Of a DNA stretch of 8,458 nucleotides, positions 5,004 through 8,458 are shown piece by piece. The stretch is from NCBI GenBank assembly GCA_045603305.1, contig JAZULV010000013.1, positions 1 to 8,458 of the forward strand. The letters are read 5' to 3'. A program made the translations under genes and the position numbers. Positions within the stretch are counted from its first letter, which is position 1. The number at the start of each line of letters is the position of its first letter. The notes below the pieces were generated by a model. It saw only the letters and a list, made by a program, of their open reading frames with translations. It did not search any database and was not told the origin of the DNA. The stretch comes from JAFRXK01 sp045603305. Its GTDB lineage: Bacteria; Bacillota; Clostridia; Lachnospirales; Lachnospiraceae.

Positions 5004-6398
5004 ATGATTAGAATAAAAAAGTTTATCTTATGTCTGCTTGTATTGGTGCCGGTTTTTGCCGGTTTGTTATGCGGGTGTAATAAGGTTCCTATAAAGCCGG
5101 TGCAGGAGTTGTTTATGATTATGGAACTGAATGTTGCAGAACGAACTTCATTTTCAGCAGATGTAAATATTAATTTAGATATGGAATATAAAGCAGACGG
5201 CACAGAAGGCAATATGGTATTATCATTTGAAGAAACTGTTGATACCCTGATGGACACTATGGAAAGCTATGTTGAAGGAACCATGAATGTTAAGGATGTT
5301 TATAGTGAAAAGTGGGAGTCATATGTTGTAGAAGAAGATGAAGGATATTCTGCCTACAGTAATATTGACGGTGAATGGTATTATGATGAAGCCGAGTGGG
5401 AAAGCGTGATTAACGGACCTTCATATATTTTTGATATTATTGCCGGATTAAAGGATTGTACAGTAGACTACGGTAACAACTATATTATAGAGACTAAGGC
5501 GGATTCCATAACTATTCTTAATATTATGAACAGTTTGTATGCCAATGTGTTGGAGTCTGCATTTAGTGAAGGTATTGATACATCCGGAATAACAGGTACT
5601 GTTACTGTTACACTGGATGAGAGATCCAATATACCTCTTTCATTAAAAATAGATTTTGATGATTGTTCTGATATATTTGTTGGGGAGGGGATGTTTGAAT
5701 CCGCGGCAATTAATGAATTTGTTATGGAAGTGGAATTTAGCGGATATAATGAGACAGAGGCTATTTCTGTTCCGGTAAATGTAACTGATTTGTTTAAGCT
5801 GCCTGACGGTGAAGATATATATGATATCGAGGATGAAGAACCGGAGACACCTGAGGAACCGGTTTTTGAAGAGGAAGATAGCAATGTCGTGACTGATGAC
5901 AGCGGTTATTATGAGCTTACCGATTATGAAGGGGATTATTCGATAAAGGTAAAAGCTCCGAAGGGATATGTATTTAGCGAAGAAAGTGATTCAGCTATGC
6001 TGTTCTTTGACAGTGAAGATTCGTCAGACGACAATTACAGTTCACTGTTATATGAGATGCCTGAGTTAACAGATGTTTATACAAAAGTAGATGTAGAAGA
6101 GTATATAGAGAATTATTATAATTTCTATGGTACTGATAGTGCATATGTGGATATGGAGTATATTGATAACCAGACTGTTGAGGTTAGTGGATATAAAGTA
6201 AATTATTCCGGAATGAAGTACTATTATGAAGGTGATGAATTTACGAAGGCGGGATATTATATCTGGTATTATTACTGGGTATATAGTGGTAATCATGCAG
6301 TTATCTGTAATGTTAATAACTATGATATGAATGGTTATACTGATTTTGATGTGGCAAAGACAGCTGAGCTGCTGTTTTCAGATATAGTATTTGAATAA
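5004..6398 (+). CDS. Lipoprotein of unknown function with acidic linker and Tyr-rich C-terminal domain
   Basis: The 464-residue product starts with a lipoprotein signal peptide: MIRIKK, a hydrophobic core to about residue 22, then LLCGC with Cys25 as the likely lipidated residue (Cys at -2 is slightly unusual). It should be anchored on the outer face of the membrane. Residues ~28-265 form a beta-rich domain. The opening 'TSFSADVNINLDMEY', a WYYDEAEW segment and 'DERSNIPLSLKIDF' resemble LolA/LppX-like or DUF6612-type lipoprotein domains seen in Firmicutes; I infer this from style only. An acidic Glu/Asp/Pro linker (about 269-300) leads to a C-terminal domain (about 301-464). In that domain 22 of 101 residues (345-445) are tyrosine, including IWYYYWVY. 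The gene is divergent from the metal-sensing repressor and ends before a bidirectional terminator. Function and ligand are unknown. Confidence 0.85.
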   Translation: MIRIKKFILCLLVLVPVFAGLLCGCNKVPIKPVQELFMIMELNVAERTSFSADVNINLDMEYKADGTEGNMVLSFEETVDTLMDTMESYVEGTMNVKDVYSEKWESYVVEEDEGYSAYSNIDGEWYYDEAEWESVINGPSYIFDIIAGLKDCTVDYGNNYIIETKADSITILNIMNSLYANVLESAFSEGIDTSGITGTVTVTLDERSNIPLSLKIDFDDCSDIFVGEGMFESAAINEFVMEVEFSGYNETEAISVPVNVTDLFKLPDGEDIYDIEDEEPETPEEPVFEEEDSNVVTDDSGYYELTDYEGDYSIKVKAPKGYVFSEESDSAMLFFDSEDSSDDNYSSLLYEMPELTDVYTKVDVEEYIENYYNFYGTDSAYVDMEYIDNQTVEVSGYKVNYSGMKYYYEGDEFTKAGYYIWYYYWVYSGNHAVICNVNNYDMNGYTDFDVAKTAELLFSDIVFE

Positions 6399-6417
6399 TG
6401 ATGATTTGCATTTAAAC

Positions 6418-6461
6418 AAATCACCCTGTGCATCTAATTATTTTAGAGTACAGGGTGATTT
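6418..6461. terminator. Bidirectional terminator between lipoprotein and ABC-F genes
   Basis: A perfect 12-bp stem pairs 6418-6429 with 6450-6461 (AAATCACCCTGT/ACAGGGTGATTT). The 20-nt loop can extend the pairing through CTAA (6434-6437) with TTAG (6443-6446). The A- and T-rich arm ends give TTT on either strand (TTTACTT rightward, TTTGTTTAAAT leftward). It sits 20 nt after the lipoprotein stop and 6 nt after the end of the ABC-F gene. Confidence 0.85.
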
Positions 6462-6466
6462 ACTTA

Positions 6467-8371
6467 TCATTCAGCCAACTCTTCCCATTTTAAATAGAGT
6501 TCTTCAAGTTCGGCTGTAACGGCTTCTTTTTCTTTATTAACTTCAAGCAGTTTTGAAAGATTGGTTGCTATATCATCACGGGAAAGAAGTTCATCAAGTT
6601 CAGTATCACGAGCTTCTAATAATGCAATCCGGTCTTCTGTCTTTTTAAGATCGTTTAGTCTTTTTCGTTCCTTTGCAGAAGCTTCTTTTTTTGCCTGCCA
6701 GTCAGATTTGTTTGCGGAAGGCTGCTCAGTGATTTCATTATCAGTATTGACTACTGGCCCGGATAGTAAATCTTTCTTCTCCAGGTAATAATCATAATTA
6801 CCAATGTAGTTAACAAAATTTTTATTGGTTACTTCTAAAATACGAGTAGCAGTTTTATTAATGAAATAACGATCGTGAGATACATAAAGTACAGTTCCCG
6901 AATAATTAATAAGTGCATTTTCAAGAATCTCTTTAGAGGTCATATCAAGGTGATTGGTAGGTTCGTCAAGTATAAGGAAGTTACATTCTGAAAGCATGAG
7001 CTTTGCTAAAGATACACGTCCGCGTTCACCACCGCTTAAATCCTTGATACGCTTAAACACATCATCACCGGTAAATAAAAATGCCGCCAGAACATTTCTG
7101 ACTTCAGTATTGTTCATATCCGGATAAGTATCCTGCAGCTCATCAAATAAAGTCTTGTCCATGTTGAGAACCTGATGCTCCTGGTCATAGTAGCCAATCT
7201 TTACCCGTGAACCCAGCTTGATGCTTCCTGAGTCACTGTCAATCATCTGATTAATGATTTTTAACATGGTTGTTTTACCGGTTCCGTTTCCGCCGATAAT
7301 TGCAACATGTTCACCACGTTTAATTTCAAATGATATATTGCTGAATAAAGTATTATCACCAAAGGATTTTGATATTTCTTTTACGGTAAGTACGTCATTG
7401 CCGCTTTGTATATGTGGAGTAAGGGTTATTCTCATCGCATCAGAAGGTGTCATAGGCTTGTCAACACGTTCAATTTTTGCAAGAGCTTTTTCGCGGCTTT
7501 CTGCACGCTTTATCGACTTTTCGCGATTGAAAGAGCGAAGTTTAGTAATAACCTCTTCCTGATGCTTTATCTCCGCCTGCTGGTTAAGGTATTGCTTCAT
7601 CCTTGCTTCATATAATTGAGCTTTCTTTTTTGCAAAGTCTGTATAGTTGCCGCTGTACATGGTTACAGCGCAATTTTCAACTTCGATAACTTTAGTAACC
7701 ACTCTGTCGAGAAAAAAGCGGTCGTGAGTTACAATTAATACACTGCCTTTGTAATTAAGAAGATAATTTTCCAGCCAGATTACTGATTCAATGTCAAGGT
7801 GGTTTGTTGGCTCGTCTAAGAGTATAATATCAGGCTTGGAGATGAGAAGCTTTCCTAAAAATACACGGGTCTTTTGACCGCCTGATAATTCTGAAATTTT
7901 CTTTTCAAACTCTTCTTCCTTGAAACCAAGACCTTTTAAGATGCCGATAACTTCGCTTTTATAGGCATATCCGTCCTTCATTTCAAATTCATGATTAGTA
8001 ATAGAATATGAATGCATTAATGCTTCGAGGTTGTCATTGGATGAATCCTTCATTTGCTTTTCAAGCTGGCGAAGGCGGGTCTCAAGCTGCATAATCTCCG
8101 GTTTTGCATCAAATAAAGTTTCTATTATTGTGGACTGGCTTGTAGTATTCTGGTACTGGGCAAGATAGCCGACAGAGCATCCTTTTGCCAGAACAACATT
8201 ACCACTGTCAGGAGTAAGTTCACCTATAAGAATTTTTAGCAGGGTAGATTTACCGGCACCGTTTATACCTACGATAGCTGCTTTTTCATGAGCTTCTATA
8301 TGAAATGAAGCATCATTGAGGATGGTTTTGTCCACAAAAGATTTGCATATATGGTTACATGAAAGTATCAT
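6467..8371 (-). CDS. ABC-F ATP-binding protein (YdiF/Uup-type, ribosome-associated)
   Basis: This is a soluble tandem ATPase of 634 residues without membrane segments, so it is not a transporter. Domain 1 has Walker A GINGAGKST (35-43), signature LSGGQ (162-166), Walker B ILLDEPTNHLD (183-193) and THDR (215-218). A charged inter-domain linker follows (about 244-319). Domain 2 has GGNGTGKTT (360-368), LSGGE (445-449), LILDEPTNHLD (466-476) and SHDR (498-501). A Lys/Glu-rich C-terminal coiled coil spans about 554-634. Both catalytic Glu residues are intact. ABC-F proteins bind the ribosomal E site and assist stalled or stressed translation; some protect against antibiotics. The layout and length (~640) are closest to housekeeping Bacillus YdiF rather than to known resistance members. 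The ATG at 8371 follows GAGGTGA; a TTG at 8389 would add six residues but overlaps no ribosome binding site of its own. Confidence 0.95.
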   Translation of the reverse strand: MILSCNHICKSFVDKTILNDASFHIEAHEKAAIVGINGAGKSTLLKILIGELTPDSGNVVLAKGCSVGYLAQYQNTTSQSTIIETLFDAKPEIMQLETRLRQLEKQMKDSSNDNLEALMHSYSITNHEFEMKDGYAYKSEVIGILKGLGFKEEEFEKKISELSGGQKTRVFLGKLLISKPDIILLDEPTNHLDIESVIWLENYLLNYKGSVLIVTHDRFFLDRVVTKVIEVENCAVTMYSGNYTDFAKKKAQLYEARMKQYLNQQAEIKHQEEVITKLRSFNREKSIKRAESREKALAKIERVDKPMTPSDAMRITLTPHIQSGNDVLTVKEISKSFGDNTLFSNISFEIKRGEHVAIIGGNGTGKTTMLKIINQMIDSDSGSIKLGSRVKIGYYDQEHQVLNMDKTLFDELQDTYPDMNNTEVRNVLAAFLFTGDDVFKRIKDLSGGERGRVSLAKLMLSECNFLILDEPTNHLDMTSKEILENALINYSGTVLYVSHDRYFINKTATRILEVTNKNFVNYIGNYDYYLEKKDLLSGPVVNTDNEITEQPSANKSDWQAKKEASAKERKRLNDLKKTEDRIALLEARDTELDELLSRDDIATNLSKLLEVNKEKEAVTAELEELYLKWEELAE

Positions 8372-8374
8372 TGG

Positions 8375-8426
8375 TTTCACCTCAAACAATAGAGAATTTA
8401 TTATGTTACCTGATAATCAGGTGAAA
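8375..8426 (-). promoter_or_regulatory. ABC-F leader with two mutually exclusive hairpins, one hiding the ribosome binding site
   Basis: On the minus-strand RNA, UUUCACCU (8426-8419) is the exact complement of AGGUGAAA (8382-8375), which contains the Shine-Dalgarno sequence of the ABC-F gene; 36 nt lie between. The same ACCU is also the left part of a tight local hairpin, ACCTGA-TTA-TCAGGT (8422-8408). Only one structure can form at a time: the long pairing would block initiation and the local hairpin would free it. This is seen directly in the sequence; the regulatory role is inferred. The transcription start is not established, because the upstream promoter runs off the window. Confidence 0.45.
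8377..8383 (-). promoter_or_regulatory. Ribosome binding site fixing the ABC-F start at 8371
   Basis: GAGGTGA on the minus strand, with its GAGG core 8 nt from the ATG at 8371. It lies inside the longer in-frame extension that would start with TTG at 8389, which argues for the ATG. Confidence 0.7.
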
Positions 8427-8458
8427 AAAGTGTTTGATATTTGATTAAAATAATATTA

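Noticed and set aside
5480..5884. 134-codon minus-strand frame within the lipoprotein gene
   Set aside because: Its Ser/Ile-rich composition reflects the Asp/Glu/Tyr-rich lipoprotein read backwards.
6066..6296. 76-codon Ile-rich minus-strand frame that looks like a membrane protein
   Set aside because: It is antisense to the tyrosine-rich region, where TAT/TAC codons read as ATA/GTA, so the hydrophobicity is an artefact.
7254..7615. Two overlapping plus-strand frames inside the ABC-F gene
   Set aside because: Both are antisense to the ABC-F linker and second Walker A region and lack start signals.

Overview
The window is AT-rich chromosomal DNA with compact intergenic gaps and AAAGGAG/GGAGG-type ribosome binding sites. 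It carries a YdiF-type ABC-F protein, a CadC/SmtB-type ArsR regulator and a lipoprotein. Together these suggest a Gram-positive, low-GC Clostridia-like genome; a gut Lachnospiraceae member is my best guess. This is inferred from style and gene content, not from any marker gene. No tRNA, rRNA, IS element, CRISPR array or phage gene was seen.

Layout. 132-1223 (+) is a cytosolic beta-propeller of the 6-phosphogluconolactonase (YbhE/Pgl) family whose usual polar pocket residues look substituted. It converges on 1310-2410 (-), chorismate synthase (aroC), with a strong hairpin between them. aroC and 2574-3506 (+), a single-pass membrane protein of unknown function, diverge from back-to-back sigma-70-type promoters around a small dyad. 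3594-4478 (+) is a minimal subtilisin-like protease with no signal peptide or propeptide. Its stop codon overlaps that of 4475-4846 (-), a CadC/ZiaR-like metal-sensing repressor with two metal sites. The repressor diverges from 5004-6398 (+), a lipoprotein with a very tyrosine-rich C-terminal domain. That gene converges, through a bidirectional terminator, on 6467-8371 (-), an ABC-F ATPase. The ABC-F leader contains two mutually exclusive hairpins, one of which would bury its ribosome binding site.

How the genes relate. Most neighbours are convergent or divergent, so the window looks like several short transcription units rather than one pathway. The only same-strand neighbours with a modest gap are the membrane protein and the protease (87 bp). 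The repressor and lipoprotein share a 157-bp control region, so zinc/cadmium-type regulation of the lipoprotein is a testable idea. No metal transporter lies in the window.

I found no multi-gene system that I would call new. The observations most worth checking are the ABC-F leader switch, the degenerate-looking lactonase pocket, the orphan two-site metal sensor facing a lipoprotein, and the Tyr-rich lipoprotein domain. Four start codons were moved downstream of the longest reading frame on ribosome-binding-site evidence: 2574, 4846, 5004 and 8371.
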